The notes under the pieces were generated by a model. The model saw nothing but the letters and a program-made list of their open reading frames with translations, was not told the origin of the DNA and ran no database searches. Position numbers and translations under genes: made by a program. This document shows positions 18,204 through 27,640 of a stretch of 64,000 nucleotides of DNA, piece after piece (position 1 is the stretch's first letter; the number at the start of each line of letters is the position of its first letter). This DNA comes from Psychrobacter submarinus (GTDB lineage Bacteria; Pseudomonadota; Gammaproteobacteria; Pseudomonadales; Moraxellaceae). The DNA lies in NCBI RefSeq assembly GCF_904846685.1, contig NZ_CAJHBQ010000001.1, positions 1,364,001-1,428,000 on the forward strand, read 5' to 3'.

Positions 18204-20363
18204 TTATGCAACAGGGTAGAATCTCTCACCAGCCGCTGCCATATCGCGAATCTTTTGCGGCGCTTCATAAGCTTTGCCAAGGTGTGCATATTTTTCACAC
18301 AGCGCTAAATAGTTATCTAGACCCAATTGATCAATGTAACGGCACGGACCACCGCGGAATGGCGGGAAACCAACACCCATAATCATAGCCATGTCGGCCT
18401 CAGCAGGGGTGCTGACGATATTATCTTCTAAGCAGCGTACCGTCTCATTACAGAAAGCTAGCATAGTGCGGTCGATGATCGTTTGATCATCAAACTCTTG
18501 TTTGTCGCTGTCGGTGGTCACTTCTAACAGCTTATAAGTGGCTTCATCAGCGACTTTTTTCGGCTTACCGCGCTTATCAGTTTCGTACTTATAGAAGCCA
18601 ACGCCGTTCTTTTGACCGAGACGCTCATTCTCATATAGATGCTGGATAGCGCCTTTATAATCAGGGTTCATGCGATCAGGGAAACCTTGTGCCATAACTT
18701 CTGCACCGTGTACGCCCGTATCTAAACCGACGACGTCGATGAGATAAGCCGGACCCATAGGCCAGCCGAATTTTTCCATAACTTTATCGACATGAGTAAA
18801 GTCTGCGCCTTGCTTAAGTAATAAGTCAAAAGCACCAAAGTATGGGAATAGGACACGGTTCACTAAGAAGCCTGGGCAGTCATTGACGACGACGGGCACT
18901 TTACCCATTTTAGTTGCGAGCGCAACCGTGGTGGCAATCGCTTCTTCAGAGGACTTCTCACCGCGGATCACTTCAACTAGCGGCATACGGTGTACTGGGT
19001 TAAAGAAATGCATACCAACGAAGTTCTCTGGACGCTCAAGCACTTCTGCTAAATGCGTAATAGAGATCGTTGAAGTATTCGAAGCCAAAATCGCGTCTTC
19101 TTTGACTAAGCCTTCGACTTCTTTGAGTACCGCGTGCTTCACTTTTGGATTTTCTACTACGGCTTCGATAACGATATCAGTCTCGCTAAAGTCGCCATAG
19201 TTCAAGGTAGGACGGATACGGCTTAAGGTTTCGCCCATTTTCGCTGGGGTCATCTTTTTGCGTTCGACCATTTTGCCAAGTAGTTTACTCGCTTCACCCA
19301 TACCCAAATCTAACTGCTCAGATTTGATGTCTTTCATGATGATCGGCAAGCCTTTACTAGCGGCTTGATACGCGATACCGCCGCCCATGATACCTGCACC
19401 TAATACCGCGGCTTCATTGATTTCATGCGCTTGTTTGCTGTGTTTCTTAGCCAGCTTCTTAACCAGCTGATCATTTAAGAACAGACCGACTAAGCTCTCA
19501 GCTTGTGGCGTTTTGGCAGCTTTGGCAAAATAAGTGGCCTCAACTTCGATAGCTTTGTCACGTGGCAAATTGACGTGCTTTTCGATCGCTTCGATAGCGA
19601 GCGCTGGCGCTGGATACTGCTTAGGATTGGCTTTTGAGAAGATCATGCCTTTAGCGCTATTGAACGCCATGGCCTGCTCAAGCTGGTTTAATTTAACAGG
19701 ATTGAGCTTCTCTTCACGTTTGGCTTGCCAATCAAGCTCACCTGAGATACATTTTTTGACTAAATCAACAGCCGCGTTTTGCAAGTCATCAGCGGCAACA
19801 GTAGCGTCCACTAAGCCTAACTTTAGCGCTTCAAGTGGTTTTTTTGGCTTACCCGTCGCGATAAGCTCTAAAGCGTTATCAATACCGATGACGCGAGTAC
19901 TACGCACCGTACCACCGAAACCTGGGAAAATACCGAGCTGCGTCTCTGGCAGACCGATGCTGGCTTTTTCGCTCATCACACGGTATTCACACACTAGAGT
20001 CATCTCACAGCCGCCGCCAAGTGCCGCGCCATTGATAGCCGCAACTTTCGGGAATGGTAAGTCTTCAAAGCGATTGAAAGTACCATTGACTTTGACGCCC
20101 CAGTCTTTGATTTCATCTTCTGGTTTTTGGAATGAAGCGACAAATTCTGTAATGTCGGCGCCCGCGATAAACACGCCTTTGCCTGAAGTGACGATAAGAC
20201 CTTTAACATCGTCGGCTTGTTCTAAAGCGCTCACCGCTTCGCCAAGCTGTTTATTGGTTTCCATGTCAAATTTATTGACGCTCTCACCTTCAGCATTAAA
20301 ATGCATATTAGCAATGCCATCCTCTAGCATGCTCACGGTAATGCGATTTCCTTGATATACCAT
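18204..20363 (-). CDS. fadB: Fatty-acid oxidation complex alpha subunit
   Basis: A multifunctional protein of 719 residues (E. coli 729). The N-terminal crotonase domain (about 1-190) carries the oxyanion loop [14 protein letters not shown] and the [16 protein letters not shown] acid region for enoyl-CoA hydratase and isomerase activity. The 3-hydroxyacyl-CoA dehydrogenase part begins with the NAD motif [15 protein letters not shown] near 320 and has [15 protein letters not shown] with the catalytic histidine. It is first in the operon with fadA. Expression is probably fatty-acid controlled, but I cannot identify an operator. An IS256-like element sits 305 bases upstream of its start. Confidence 0.97.
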   Translation of the reverse strand: MVYQGNRITVSMLEDGIANMHFNAEGESVNKFDMETNKQLGEAVSALEQADDVKGLIVTSGKGVFIAGADITEFVASFQKPEDEIKDWGVKVNGTFNRFEDLPFPKVAAINGAALGGGCEMTLVCEYRVMSEKASIGLPETQLGIFPGFGGTVRSTRVIGIDNALELIATGKPKKPLEALKLGLVDATVAADDLQNAAVDLVKKCISGELDWQAKREEKLNPVKLNQLEQAMAFNSAKGMIFSKANPKQYPAPALAIEAIEKHVNLPRDKAIEVEATYFAKAAKTPQAESLVGLFLNDQLVKKLAKKHSKQAHEINEAAVLGAGIMGGGIAYQAASKGLPIIMKDIKSEQLDLGMGEASKLLGKMVERKKMTPAKMGETLSRIRPTLNYGDFSETDIVIEAVVENPKVKHAVLKEVEGLVKEDAILASNTSTISITHLAEVLERPENFVGMHFFNPVHRMPLVEVIRGEKSSEEAIATTVALATKMGKVPVVVNDCPGFLVNRVLFPYFGAFDLLLKQGADFTHVDKVMEKFGWPMGPAYLIDVVGLDTGVHGAEVMAQGFPDRMNPDYKGAIQHLYENERLGQKNGVGFYKYETDKRGKPKKVADEATYKLLEVTTDSDKQEFDDQTIIDRTMLAFCNETVRCLEDNIVSTPAEADMAMIMGVGFPPFRGGPCRYIDQLGLDNYLALCEKYAHLGKAYEAPQKIRDMAAAGERFYPVA

Positions 20364-20660
20364 TTGAAACTCCTTGCTGGGTTATAAGATTTATAGGGCT
20401 ATACAAGCTGATTGATACAATCAAAGCTTATTAAAAGGTTCATTATTTGAATGATTACATTTTTGAATTAAAGTTATCGTTGATAGCTATTAGTAAGAAC
20501 TAATAGGTAGTAAAAAATAATAATTAATAAAAGATCAATAAGATGAAAGACCAGCTATTTAATTTTGACCGGTTAGAGCGTACTGCAATGTATGTTGCTA
20601 TCAGTGCCCTTTAGCCTGTATCGACAATCAGTTTAGGGATTATAACCGCGACTGTCACAA
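20364..20660. other. Upstream region of fadB up to the IS target site
   Basis: About 300 AT-rich bases that must contain the fadB promoter. No gene is recognised. Joining this flank to the sequence right of the IS gives no obvious interrupted ORF, so the insertion looks intergenic. Confidence 0.4.
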
Positions 20661-20668
20661 GCTAAAGC

Positions 20669-21970
20669 GAGAGTTTCCCAAACTTTGTGTAACTGCTTAT
20701 AATCCACTAACAGGAGAATAAGCAATGACTAACCAATCTGACATCAAGAAACTGGCTGAGCAAATGGCCAGCAGCATGAAAAGCTTCGATGACATCAAAG
20801 ACTTTCAAAAGCAGCTCATGCAATCCTTTATCGATACTGCCTTAGAAGCAGAAATGGAAGAGCATCTCGGCTACCCCAAGCATGAAAAAGCAGACAAGCC
20901 TAATAAGCGCAATGGACACACTAAAAAAACCGTCCGTAGCGACACAGGCGATCTTGAGATCTCTACCCCAAGAGACCGTGATAGCAGCTTTGAGCCTGTA
21001 CTTGTTAGTAAGCATCAAACCCGTATCTCAGGTCTTGATGATAAAATCATATTCCTTTACGCCAAGGGCCAAACCACTACCGAGATTGTAGAGAGCATCA
21101 AAGAGCTCTACGATGTCGATATCTCCAGTAGCTTAGTTTCAAGAGTCACCGATAATATCTTAGACGACATCACCGCTTGGCAGAACAGACCGCTGAGTAG
21201 TGTTTATCCTATCGTCTATTTGGACTGCATTGTCGTCAAAGTACGTCAAGACAAGCAGATCATCAACAAAGCCATTTACCTAGCTCTAGGCGTCAATCTT
21301 AGTGGTAAAAAAGAGCTGCTTGGTATGTGGCTCTCAGAGAATGAAGGCGCTAAGTTCTGGCTAGGTGTTCTTACCGAGCTTCAAAACCGTGGCGTACAAG
21401 ACATCTTAATCGCTTGTGTTGACGGTCTAAAGGGCTTCCCTGATGCCATCAATACCGTCTATCCAAAGGCACAGGTTCAGCTGTGTATCGTACACATGGT
21501 GCGCTATTCAATGAAGTTTGTGCCGTGGACGGATAAAAAGGCAATAGCGGCTGATTTAAAAGCCATCTACGGCGCTGATACGCTTGAGATAGCAGAGGCC
21601 AATCTTGAACACTTTGATGAGGTGTGGGGCGATAAGTACCCACATGTCATCAAGTCTTGGCGTAATAACTGGGAGGGCTTAACGGTGTTCTTTGAGTATC
21701 CGAAAGACATCAGAAAAGCCATCTATACCACCAATGCTATTGAGTCTTTAAACAGCGTGATTCGGACAGCGGTGAATAAACGTAAGGTGTTTCCCTCTGA
21801 TCAGGCAGCATTCAAGGTAGTATATCTGGCAACCCAGCAGGCCTCTAAAAAGTGGTCGATGCCCATCCGTAACTGGACGTCTGCTTTAAATCGCTTTATG
21901 ATTATGTTTGATGACCGTATCAGCAAGCATTTAATCTAAACGGCAGTTACACAGAATTCGGGATGGTCTC
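20669..21970 (+). mobile_element. Complete IS256-family insertion sequence
   Basis: A 1302-bp element bounded by imperfect inverted repeats. The left end 20669-20696 begins GAGAGTTTCCC and ends TGTGTAACTGC. The right end 21943-21970, read inward, begins GAGACCATCCC and ends TGTGTAACTGC. It is flanked by an exact 8-bp direct repeat, gctaaagc, at 20661-20668 and 21971-21978, the duplication size usual for IS256 members. The single transposase gene is intact, so the element looks recent and potentially mobile. Confidence 0.95.
20725..21939 (+). CDS. IS256-family transposase
   Basis: A 404-residue Mutator-like DDE transposase. The acidic triad fits YLDCIVVKV (first Asp), ACVDGLKGFPDAI (second Asp) and TNAIESLNSVIR (Glu), with the CxxH pair in QLCIVHMVRYS between them. 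The N-terminal part has EMEEHLGYPKHEK and the polar RNGHTKKTVRSDTGDLEI region typical of the family. It is full length and undisrupted. AGGAG 8 bases before the ATG is a good ribosome binding site. Confidence 0.97.
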   Translation: MTNQSDIKKLAEQMASSMKSFDDIKDFQKQLMQSFIDTALEAEMEEHLGYPKHEKADKPNKRNGHTKKTVRSDTGDLEISTPRDRDSSFEPVLVSKHQTRISGLDDKIIFLYAKGQTTTEIVESIKELYDVDISSSLVSRVTDNILDDITAWQNRPLSSVYPIVYLDCIVVKVRQDKQIINKAIYLALGVNLSGKKELLGMWLSENEGAKFWLGVLTELQNRGVQDILIACVDGLKGFPDAINTVYPKAQVQLCIVHMVRYSMKFVPWTDKKAIAADLKAIYGADTLEIAEANLEHFDEVWGDKYPHVIKSWRNNWEGLTVFFEYPKDIRKAIYTTNAIESLNSVIRTAVNKRKVFPSDQAAFKVVYLATQQASKKWSMPIRNWTSALNRFMIMFDDRISKHLI

Positions 21971-21978
21971 GCTAAAGC

Positions 21979-22303
21979 CGGACTCGTAAGTCACTCTTAA
22001 GTCTTTAAGAGACATTTACCTACTCTGCAAGATGCTTTATTTGTATAGCAGCACCCTCGAAGAGCCGGCTCTACAACTCATCGTTATTAAGCCTTTAACG
22101 CTTATATTATAAAAACATATTAGCACTCTGAATGAAATCATCAATACGTAACCAAAGCTTAGCCAATCTTACTCGCGCGCAATACGGGCTAAGCGACTAT
22201 ACTTGCGCAGTCGCTATATAAGCCGCTATCACTATCATGCTAAACTCATGCTAAACTAAGGCGATTTTCGCTTTTGTCTTTTCACTTAGTCATTGGTAGC
22301 TTT
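21979..22303. other. Upstream region of ispA, right of the IS256 element
   Basis: About 325 bases without a credible gene. It contains a 12-bp perfect palindrome, agagccggctct, at 22061-22072, and should hold the ispA promoter. Confidence 0.4.
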
Positions 22304-23326
22304 ATGTCTCTCCCCTCCACTTCGCAATTCGTTCCTTTTGACTCCTTTGAGCAGCTCTCTTACTCGTTACGCACACAATTAGCCGCAGATATTGAAGCGC
22401 TATTTACTTACGCCAATTTGCCAAGTCCGCTCGGTGATGCTTGTCGCTATGTGATGACCGGCGAAGGCAAGCTGGTGCGGCCTTTATTAGTCGCCAGTGC
22501 TTTTGCTAGTATTATCGCGAGTACTGATGATGTGACCTCAGTTACTGGACAAGCCGAAACGACAAGCGCCATAGCAGATAAACCAGCTGGCTTGGCGACT
22601 CTTTTACGCCATGAAGCCCATTATGATATGTGCCGAAGAGCGGCATTAGCGGTGGAGCTGTTGCACACTTACTCTCTTGTACACGATGATTTGCCGTGTA
22701 TGGATGATGATGAGCTGCGCCGTGGCCAGCCCACCGCTCATATCGTCTTTGATGAGGCGACCGCTTTGCTAGCAGGGGACGTGCTACAAACTTTAGCCTT
22801 TGAAGTACTTAGCGCCGAGATACCCACCTTTGCGCCTTTTAATGAGGTGATAGCCAGTAAGCTTTTGGCCGTATTTGCACCGCGAGCGCGGCGTATGGTG
22901 GCAGGGCAAATGCTCGATCTCAATGCTGAAGCGAGTACAGACATATCGCAAATGGATTTGGAATCCATCCACCGGGATAAGACCGGCGCGTTAATAGAAG
23001 CGGCGCTGCTGATGGGCGGAATATGCGCCGGTGCTACAGCGCCGCAGCGGATGGCACTGCAGGACTGTGCCCAGCATATTGGTCTGGCCTTTCAAGTACA
23101 AGACGATATCTTGGATGTGACAGGAAATACCGATGATCTGGGCAAACCGGCTGGCAGCGATGAGAAGCTTGATAAATCAACTTACGTGAAGCTCATGGGC
23201 GTGGATGCAGCCAAAGACTACGCGCAGTCGCTATTTGCAGAAGGTCGCGGTGCAATCACTCGTGAGTTAGGTGACGACAATGCCGTACTAGCGGTTATCG
23301 AATGGCTGTGGCAGCGACAAAAGTAA
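22304..23326 (+). CDS. ispA: Polyprenyl (farnesyl/geranyl) diphosphate synthase
   Basis: A short-chain trans-prenyltransferase of about 340 residues making farnesyl diphosphate from IPP and DMAPP. The first aspartate-rich motif is VHDDLPCMDDDELRRG and the second is FQVQDDILDVTGN, with the GDEKL-like SDEKLDKSTY after it. An insert of about 25 residues rich in Thr/Ala/Ser (STDDVTSVTGQAETTSAIAD) makes it longer than E. coli IspA (299). The ATG at 22304 is chosen over an in-frame TTG at 22274 because it is a normal start codon and family similarity does not extend upstream. Confidence 0.92.
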   Translation: MSLPSTSQFVPFDSFEQLSYSLRTQLAADIEALFTYANLPSPLGDACRYVMTGEGKLVRPLLVASAFASIIASTDDVTSVTGQAETTSAIADKPAGLATLLRHEAHYDMCRRAALAVELLHTYSLVHDDLPCMDDDELRRGQPTAHIVFDEATALLAGDVLQTLAFEVLSAEIPTFAPFNEVIASKLLAVFAPRARRMVAGQMLDLNAEASTDISQMDLESIHRDKTGALIEAALLMGGICAGATAPQRMALQDCAQHIGLAFQVQDDILDVTGNTDDLGKPAGSDEKLDKSTYVKLMGVDAAKDYAQSLFAEGRGAITRELGDDNAVLAVIEWLWQRQK

Positions 23327-23434
23327 AGTCGAACCTGTAATAAAGGCCGCTAGCAATAGGATACTGTAGTCGATTCACTATAAAAATGGCGTAGCGCGCT
23401 TAATTTCATAACAATTTTATTTTGAACTGACTAT

Positions 23435-24253
23435 ATGAATAATCATTCTACTCCGACCATCTATTTAGGCACAGGCGGCTATAGCGATACTGACCTGCTG
23501 GGCACGCTATATCCCAAGGGTACCAAAAAGACCGATTTCTTACGTGAGTACGCCAAGCAATATGGCGCGGTGGAGATTAATAGTACCTTTTATGCGCCTA
23601 TCGGCCAAAAAGCCTTTACCGGTATGATTAATAAAGCTTATGAGCAAGCCGATAGCGAGTTGAAGTTTGCAGTAAAGCTGCACCAAGACTTTACTCATGC
23701 GCGTAAGGGCACAGCGGAGCACGCACAATCTTTTCTCAATGCCTTGACGCCGCTGATCGAAGCAAATGCGCTTGCTCCTCTTCTGCTCCAGTTCCCACAT
23801 GGCTTTGACCGTACTCGCGAGCATCGGCTATATCTAGCCAATCTGGTCAGCTGGTTTGGCGATTATCCGCTAGCAGTCGAGTTTCGTCATAACGCATGGC
23901 ACACGCCGCAAGTGGTCGATAGCTTTCGTGAGCAAGGCATCATCTGGTGCAGTGTCGATTATCCCAAAGTCAGCGGTCTACCGCCATCACGATTGATATT
24001 TACCGAGCGTACAGGCTATCTGCGTATGCATGGCAACAATCTGAACTGGTGGGACGCGATGAGCGCCGCCGACCGTCATGATTATCGCTATAGCGAGGCG
24101 GAGATGCAGAATTGGGCGCAAGCGATTGCCAATCAGCGTCAGCATTTCGATACGCTATATATTTTTTTTCAAAATACCGTCAATGCGCACGCGTACTATA
24201 ATATTGCTATGCTGCGAGAGGCGCTAATAGCGCATAACTTTGACGTACTGTAG
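23435..24253 (+). CDS. DUF72-domain protein
   Basis: A 272-residue cytoplasmic protein of the DUF72 (YecE-like) family with a predicted TIM-barrel fold. Family features seen are LGTGGYSD at the first strand, LYPKGTKKTDFLREYAKQYGAVEINSTFY, the LLQFPHGF strand, AVEFRHNAWH and the C-terminal FFQNTVNAHAYYNIAMLREAL. The biochemical role of the family is not established. It is followed 31 bases later by the membrane-hydrolase gene in the same direction, probably one operon. A remnant of a second DUF72 gene lies downstream at 25462-25560. Confidence 0.92.
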   Translation: MNNHSTPTIYLGTGGYSDTDLLGTLYPKGTKKTDFLREYAKQYGAVEINSTFYAPIGQKAFTGMINKAYEQADSELKFAVKLHQDFTHARKGTAEHAQSFLNALTPLIEANALAPLLLQFPHGFDRTREHRLYLANLVSWFGDYPLAVEFRHNAWHTPQVVDSFREQGIIWCSVDYPKVSGLPPSRLIFTERTGYLRMHGNNLNWWDAMSAADRHDYRYSEAEMQNWAQAIANQRQHFDTLYIFFQNTVNAHAYYNIAMLREALIAHNFDVL

Positions 24254-24284
24254 TTAACCTAAACCCTAATTTAATAAGAGCGCT

Positions 24285-25442
24285 ATGGATTCACTCAGTC
24301 AAATCGTCTTGGGCGCGAGCGTCCAAGGGGCACTACTTGGCAAATATCAGGGGCGCAAAGCCTACCTATATGGGGCGATACTGGGCACGCTGCCTGACTT
24401 GGATGTGCTGATTAGCTACCCCGACCCCATCAGCGACATGACCTACCATCGCAGCTTTAGTCATTCTTTATTTGTCCTGAGCGCAGTAGGTATCGTCGGC
24501 GCTTGGCTAATCAGTCGCTATCATCACTGGCGCAATATGCCGTTGCCTTATTCAACGCGGCGCTTAGCACTTGCCATGACGTTGGTGTTGACCACCCATC
24601 CTATCTTGGACAGCTTTACGGTCTACGGCACGCAGCTATTTTGGCCGCTGCAAGACCCGTTGCAGATGACCCCAATCAGTATTGCCTCCGTCTTTATTAT
24701 TGATCCACTCTATACCCTGCCGCTCCTGATAGCGGTGATCGTGGGACTTATTAAAGGAGGCAAACTTGCGGTATTTAAAGCAGGACTGCTGATGAGTTGT
24801 CAGCGCCTTGCAGTTTGGATGCTGCTGCTCAGTAGCAGTTATTTATTATTGGGCTTAGGATTAAAATACCACGCCCAATCCAAAGCGGAGCAAACTTTGG
24901 CAGTGGCTAATATCAATACCACGCGCATCAAAACCATGCCCGTCCTACCGACGATACTTATGTGGCGTACCGTTGCCGAAAATAATGAGCATAGACTGAT
25001 TGAGATACGCGGCAGTGTCTTAGACAGCCGCTTGCCTGAATATCGCTATCTGACGCAGTATGATAATGCGCAGACACTACGCACAAACCTGCCAGCACAA
25101 AGCCGACCCTATGCCCAGCGTCTTGACTGGTTCTCTGGTCACTGGACAGGGTATCGCGTCCAAATGCTACCCGCCACTTCTACCACTGGCGATGCAGCCG
25201 AACAGCTGGTCGTTGATGATTTGCGTATGATGGCAGGTGACACGGCTTTCTTTAGTTTTGTATTAGCGGAGAAAGCCAATCAACATGCGCAGTGGCAAGC
25301 CATCACCCCGATAGATGCACCTATCATCACAGTAGACAACGAGCCCACACCGTCACGCTTTGAGCTGATTCAGCAAGGCTTTAAACGCGTGTTTGATGAA
25401 TCAATAGTAGATGGAGATAGTGGCTGGATAATGGTTGATTAA
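24285..25442 (+). CDS. Membrane-bound metal-dependent hydrolase (YdjM/DUF457-like)
   Basis: A 385-residue integral membrane protein. The family signature is near the N-terminus: MDSLSQIVLGASVQGALLG, a GTLPDLDVL acidic site and YHRSFSHSL histidines, then THPILDSFTVYG. These form the presumed metal site of the YdjM/YbcI group. Several hydrophobic helices follow (about 65-85, 95-115, 125-165 and 175-200). The C-terminal 170 residues look soluble and variable. It probably shares a transcript with the DUF72 gene. The substrate is unknown. Confidence 0.87.
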   Translation: MDSLSQIVLGASVQGALLGKYQGRKAYLYGAILGTLPDLDVLISYPDPISDMTYHRSFSHSLFVLSAVGIVGAWLISRYHHWRNMPLPYSTRRLALAMTLVLTTHPILDSFTVYGTQLFWPLQDPLQMTPISIASVFIIDPLYTLPLLIAVIVGLIKGGKLAVFKAGLLMSCQRLAVWMLLLSSSYLLLGLGLKYHAQSKAEQTLAVANINTTRIKTMPVLPTILMWRTVAENNEHRLIEIRGSVLDSRLPEYRYLTQYDNAQTLRTNLPAQSRPYAQRLDWFSGHWTGYRVQMLPATSTTGDAAEQLVVDDLRMMAGDTAFFSFVLAEKANQHAQWQAITPIDAPIITVDNEPTPSRFELIQQGFKRVFDESIVDGDSGWIMVD

Positions 25443-25461
25443 AGTTCGTCATTATTGGTGA

Positions 25462-25560
25462 CAAGGATTGGGTTTTTGGGGTAAAGTTAATGCTCATTCT
25501 TCTTATAATATTTCGATATTGCGAGAAACGTTGAGTAAGTTTGAGTTTGAGGTACTCTGA
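25462..25560 (+). pseudogene. Relic of a DUF72 gene (C-terminal fragment)
   Basis: Translated in frame up to the TGA at 25558-25560, this reads GFWGKVNAHSSYNISILRET then LSKFEFEVL. Aligned with the C-terminus of the intact DUF72 protein at 23435-24253 (FQNTVNAHAYYNIAMLRE and onward), 15 of 28 positions are identical, including VNAH, YNI and LRE. An in-frame TGA at 25459-25461 and the absence of any upstream domain mean that only this tail survives. It is diverged from the neighbour, so it is an old duplicate or acquired paralogue rather than a recent copy. Confidence 0.75.
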
Positions 25561-25741
25561 ACAAGTTGAATGTTAAAACGTAGCGCGTCCCCTACACACC
25601 AATGATTGTTTTAACCTTTGTTTTATATGAATAGCAGAAGCCACTTAAGATATAGGGTATTTAGTTTGAGAATTTACTTTTATAAATGGTGCGCAGGGCA
25701 CACCCTATAGAAACTAATTTCTGATAACAGTAAACCAAAAA

Positions 25742-25761
25742 AGGACGCCTCTTAGCGTCCT
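25742..25761 (-). terminator. Terminator of sodB
   Basis: A 7-bp GC-rich stem (aggacgc with gcgtcct) is followed on the minus strand by a T-run, 31 bases after the sodB stop codon. Confidence 0.8.
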
Positions 25762-25792
25762 CTTTTTATTTACAAATCAAAAGCTAGGTAGC

Positions 25793-26425
25793 TTATTTAC
25801 CTTCAACACCAGCATCTTGACCTTTGTATTTAGCGTTTGCGTAGTCCCAGTTCACGAGCTTGTCTAGGAACGTATCGACATAGTCAGGACGACGGTTACG
25901 ATAATCGATGTAGTAAGCGTGCTCCCACACATCACAAGTCAATACGGCTATTTTATCGTGTGCAAGTGGGTTATCTGCATCGCTAGTTTTCATGATAGAA
26001 AGTTTGCCGCCAACTTTGTCAGTAACTAGCCATGCCCAACCTGAACCGAACTGTGACGTTGCTGCATTTTTGAACTCTTCACGGAACTTGTCATAGCTAC
26101 CGAAGTCTTCTTCGATTTTACCTTTTAGATCACCTGTTGGCTCGCCGCCGCCATTGTCAGGCGTCATGCAGTTCCAGTAGAACGTGTGATTCCAGACTTG
26201 CGCTGCTTGGTTAAACATGGTTTGTTTGCTATCGTCTTTTGCCGTAGCTTCGATGATCTCAGGCAGTGTCTTATCTTCAAGACCAGAACCTGGTAGCATA
26301 TCTTTTAATTTATTTACGTAAGCTGCATGGTGCTTGTCATGATGATACTCTAGTGTCTCGGCACTGATATGTGGCTCTAGTGCGTCTTTGGCATAAGGTA
26401 GGTCTGGTAGTTTGATATTTGACAT
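25793..26425 (-). CDS. sodB: Superoxide dismutase [Fe]
   Basis: A 210-residue cytoplasmic superoxide dismutase. Metal ligands are the histidine of LEYHHDKHH (His28), His80 in QVWNHTFYW, and the Asp and His of DVWEHAYYIDYRN. AAQVWNHTFYWNCM with its glutamine and ATSQFGSGWAWLV are characteristic of iron-type rather than manganese-type enzymes. There is no signal peptide. AAGGATAAAATAACT before the ATG gives an acceptable ribosome binding site. It is monocistronic with its own terminator. Confidence 0.96.
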   Translation of the reverse strand: MSNIKLPDLPYAKDALEPHISAETLEYHHDKHHAAYVNKLKDMLPGSGLEDKTLPEIIEATAKDDSKQTMFNQAAQVWNHTFYWNCMTPDNGGGEPTGDLKGKIEEDFGSYDKFREEFKNAATSQFGSGWAWLVTDKVGGKLSIMKTSDADNPLAHDKIAVLTCDVWEHAYYIDYRNRRPDYVDTFLDKLVNWDYANAKYKGQDAGVEGK

Positions 26426-26865
26426 AGTTATTTTATCCTTGCTGTTTTAGCCAACACTTTATAGCCGTAATCTCTACACCGTTTTGATGATAAAGCTCGC
26501 TATTAAATAGAAGACTAAGTTGGCTGAGTTTATTATTAGTGAATATGCACTGGCGCTTGAAGTACCTTGAAGTACTTAGACACCTTATTATAAATTCCTT
26601 TATCAGAAATCTAAAAAGTTATAACCCTAAAACGAGCTTAATGACTCCGAGTGGCTACTTATCGATTTAAATCAATGTTATAGATTCTAATGAATAAGAA
26701 GTAAACTCAAAGGACATAAGCTGTAAGCTATAATTCACTGTAGCTTGTGAGCTAGTATAACAATAGTCGCGGGTGATGTCCGTTACTAAATGTTATAGAG
26801 CATTCGCTAACTAGTATAGGCTAGCGGATAACGCAGCACAACTTCTCAAATCTTGGATAGTTTTT
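26426..26865. other. Divergent promoter region sodB / rdgB
   Basis: 440 AT-rich bases with no credible gene. There is a local repeat, gaagtaccttgaagtactt, near 26558-26578. Regulatory sites for sodB (iron or oxidative stress) might be expected here, but none is clear. Confidence 0.4.
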
Positions 26866-27555
26866 ATGAATATTCCCACTTCGCAAACGCTGGCACAGAG
26901 CCCGTCAAAGGATGAGTTCAGCGAATTTTCAGGACAGAAGCAATTCTCGGCACAAAATGAATGGGTGCTAGCTAGTAATAATAAAGGCAAGCTTGCCGAG
27001 TTTGAGCGATTATTTGCAGCAGCGAACTTGGACATTACCATCACACCTCAAGGTCAGCTCAATATAGCAGATGCGATTGAGGACGGTTTGAGCTTCGTTG
27101 AGAACGCCATTATCAAGGCGCGTCATGCTAGCCGTAGCAGCGGGTTGCCGGCGATTGCCGATGATTCAGGCTTATGTGTGCCAGTGTTAGGTAATGCGCC
27201 CGGCATCTACTCTGCTCGCTATGCCGGCGAGCATGGCAATGACGCTAACAATAACGCTAAGCTCATCGCTGACTTGCAGCCTATGCGTAAGCAAAACCCA
27301 AACGCACCCATTAAGGGGATGTTCGTCTGTGTACTAGCGCTGGTCCGTCACGCTGATGACCCGCTTCCGATTATCGCTCAAGGCTTATGGCAAGGCGAGA
27401 TATTAGACGCACCACATGGCGATGGTGGTTTTGGTTATGATCCACTATTTTGGTTACCCCAATTAGAGGCAACGGCGGCAAGTTTGGATAGCGCTCATAA
27501 AAACCAAATCAGTCATCGCGGACAAGCGATTAGGCAATTATTGCAGCAATTATGA
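26866..27555 (+). CDS. rdgB: dITP/XTP pyrophosphatase
   Basis: A RdgB/HAM1-family nucleotide-pool cleaner of 229 residues that removes non-canonical purine triphosphates. The family start WVLASNNKGKLAEFERLF lies at about 33-50. It is followed by EDGLSFVENAIIKARHAS, IADDSGLCVPVLGNAPGIYSAR and the C-terminal DGGFGYDPLFW and SHRGQAI motifs. About 30 polar residues precede the usual N-terminus, so a later start is conceivable, but no better ATG exists. IS982 copy 1 sits 85 bases after the stop, possibly separating the gene from its terminator. Confidence 0.95.
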   Translation: MNIPTSQTLAQSPSKDEFSEFSGQKQFSAQNEWVLASNNKGKLAEFERLFAAANLDITITPQGQLNIADAIEDGLSFVENAIIKARHASRSSGLPAIADDSGLCVPVLGNAPGIYSARYAGEHGNDANNNAKLIADLQPMRKQNPNAPIKGMFVCVLALVRHADDPLPIIAQGLWQGEILDAPHGDGGFGYDPLFWLPQLEATAASLDSAHKNQISHRGQAIRQLLQQL

Positions 27556-27640
27556 GGTTTTGGGCATCCATTTATCGCTTTTTGCAAGCAATTTAAAGCA
27601 AATATACGCTTAGGTAAACAGATAGCTTTTACTTTAATTA

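Noticed and set aside
19534-20355. A 273-codon plus-strand frame opposite fadB
   Set aside because: fadB is fully supported by domains. The opposite frame is Ser/Ala/Pro-rich shadow with no recognisable family.
22061-22072. A 12-bp perfect palindrome agagccggctct before ispA
   Set aside because: There is no T-run and no promoter context. A palindrome of this length is expected now and then by chance, so I do not call it an operator or terminator.
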